This document shows, one piece after another, positions 63,633 to 64,000 of a stretch of DNA of 64,000 nt. Location: contig CAJNDS010002612.1 of NCBI GenBank assembly GCA_905221605.1, forward strand, positions 243,626-307,625, read 5' to 3'. The notes below the pieces were generated by a model. It saw only the letters and a program-made list of their open reading frames with translations, was not told the DNA's origin and did not search any database. Numbering within the stretch: position 1 is the stretch's first letter; each line of letters opens with the position of its first letter. A program made the translations under genes and the position numbers. Source of the DNA: Symbiodinium natans. Lineage: Eukaryota; Sar; Dinophyceae; Suessiales; Symbiodiniaceae.

Positions 63633-64000
63633 CTGTAAAACTTCTTAACCTGAAGACGCAGACAAGCAGACTGCCGCGACTGTCGCTTTTGGCACACTCA
63701 GCAGAGAAGACAGGCAAGCTGCATGCCTCTTGTGTTCTTTCTTCTTCAGCAGCTTCTTGAGCCAAAGTTTAAGCGCATGCCAAAAACAGCTTCTTCAAGC
63801 TGCAGCATTGCTTCCGCTTGCAAATGCACTTGTAACTAACTGTACAGAACTCTCTTCAAACGTGTCACAAAACATGCAAAAACTGCTTCGTGCTGCTCCT
63901 AAGCACATGCTACTATGTTCATATGCTCACATGTCCCTGTCACAGCTCACTGCATCCAAAATGGTTGAAGAGGCTTCTTCCACCATCTGTTCTGCAACCA

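Overview
The window reads as nuclear DNA of a dinoflagellate-like alveolate. Four things support this: (1) TTTAGGG/CCCTAAA-type heptamers are scattered through it in both orientations, mostly inside introns; (2) genes are broken into short exons joined by GT-AG and many GC-AG introns, plus one probable GA-AG; (3) genes sit in long same-strand runs; (4) several proteins are large membrane or cold-shock proteins of a protist type. There are no bacterial operons, CRISPR arrays or recognisable rRNA/tRNA genes. Continuous ORFs miss most of the coding content in the first 48 kb, because exons of 30-200 nt are embedded in telomere-like repeat. I read exons directly from splice sites, phase and protein character.

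Layout. 0.4-3.1 kb: scattered minus-strand exons of an unidentified gene with an acidic tail. 3.5-8.4 kb: satellite DNA, including about 14 copies of a 142-bp unit, with three copies of a ~210-bp dispersed element and a small minus-strand gene candidate. 9.2-17.5 kb: about 20 candidate minus-strand exons. 17.55-21.5 kb: a plus-strand multi-exon gene. 21.8-25.4 kb: a minus-strand gene for a protein with repeated cold-shock domains. 26.8-27.9 kb: further minus-strand exons. 28.1-33.2 kb: a minus-strand gene of about 16 exons for a polytopic membrane protein with C-terminal EF-hands. 34-36.3 kb: two poorly resolved genes. 36.4-42.2 kb: a minus-strand gene for a secretory protein with a BPI/LBP-like lipid-binding region followed by many membrane spans. 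42.7-43.3 kb: a decayed PhyH copy. 43.9-47.2 kb: a nine-exon minus-strand gene, complete in silico (1407 nt, 468 codons plus stop), encoding a fusion of a PhyH-type Fe(II)/2-oxoglutarate dioxygenase to a PhnZ-like HD-domain oxygenase. 49.7-55.7 kb: two copies of a ~2.5-kb segment, each with the same single-exon 380-codon gene. 56-64 kb: mostly unassigned DNA with a two-exon plus-strand gene at 58.7-59.7 kb and a coiled-coil exon at 63.5 kb.

Two results stand out. First, the PhyH-HD fusion joins, in one eukaryotic polypeptide, the two enzyme types that as PhnY and PhnZ convert 2-aminoethylphosphonate to glycine and phosphate in marine bacteria; it is a candidate phosphonate-scavenging enzyme. 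Second, several repeat-filled introns are bounded by direct copies of 18-44 bp of exon-edge sequence. In two cases both splice sites fall at the same position inside the two copies, which is what intron birth by insertion with a long flanking duplication would leave. A family of short inverted-repeat elements, also intronic, accompanies them.

Limits: exon edges outside the PhyH-HD gene, parts of the EF-hand membrane gene and parts of the cold-shock gene are provisional, and no transcript or database was consulted.
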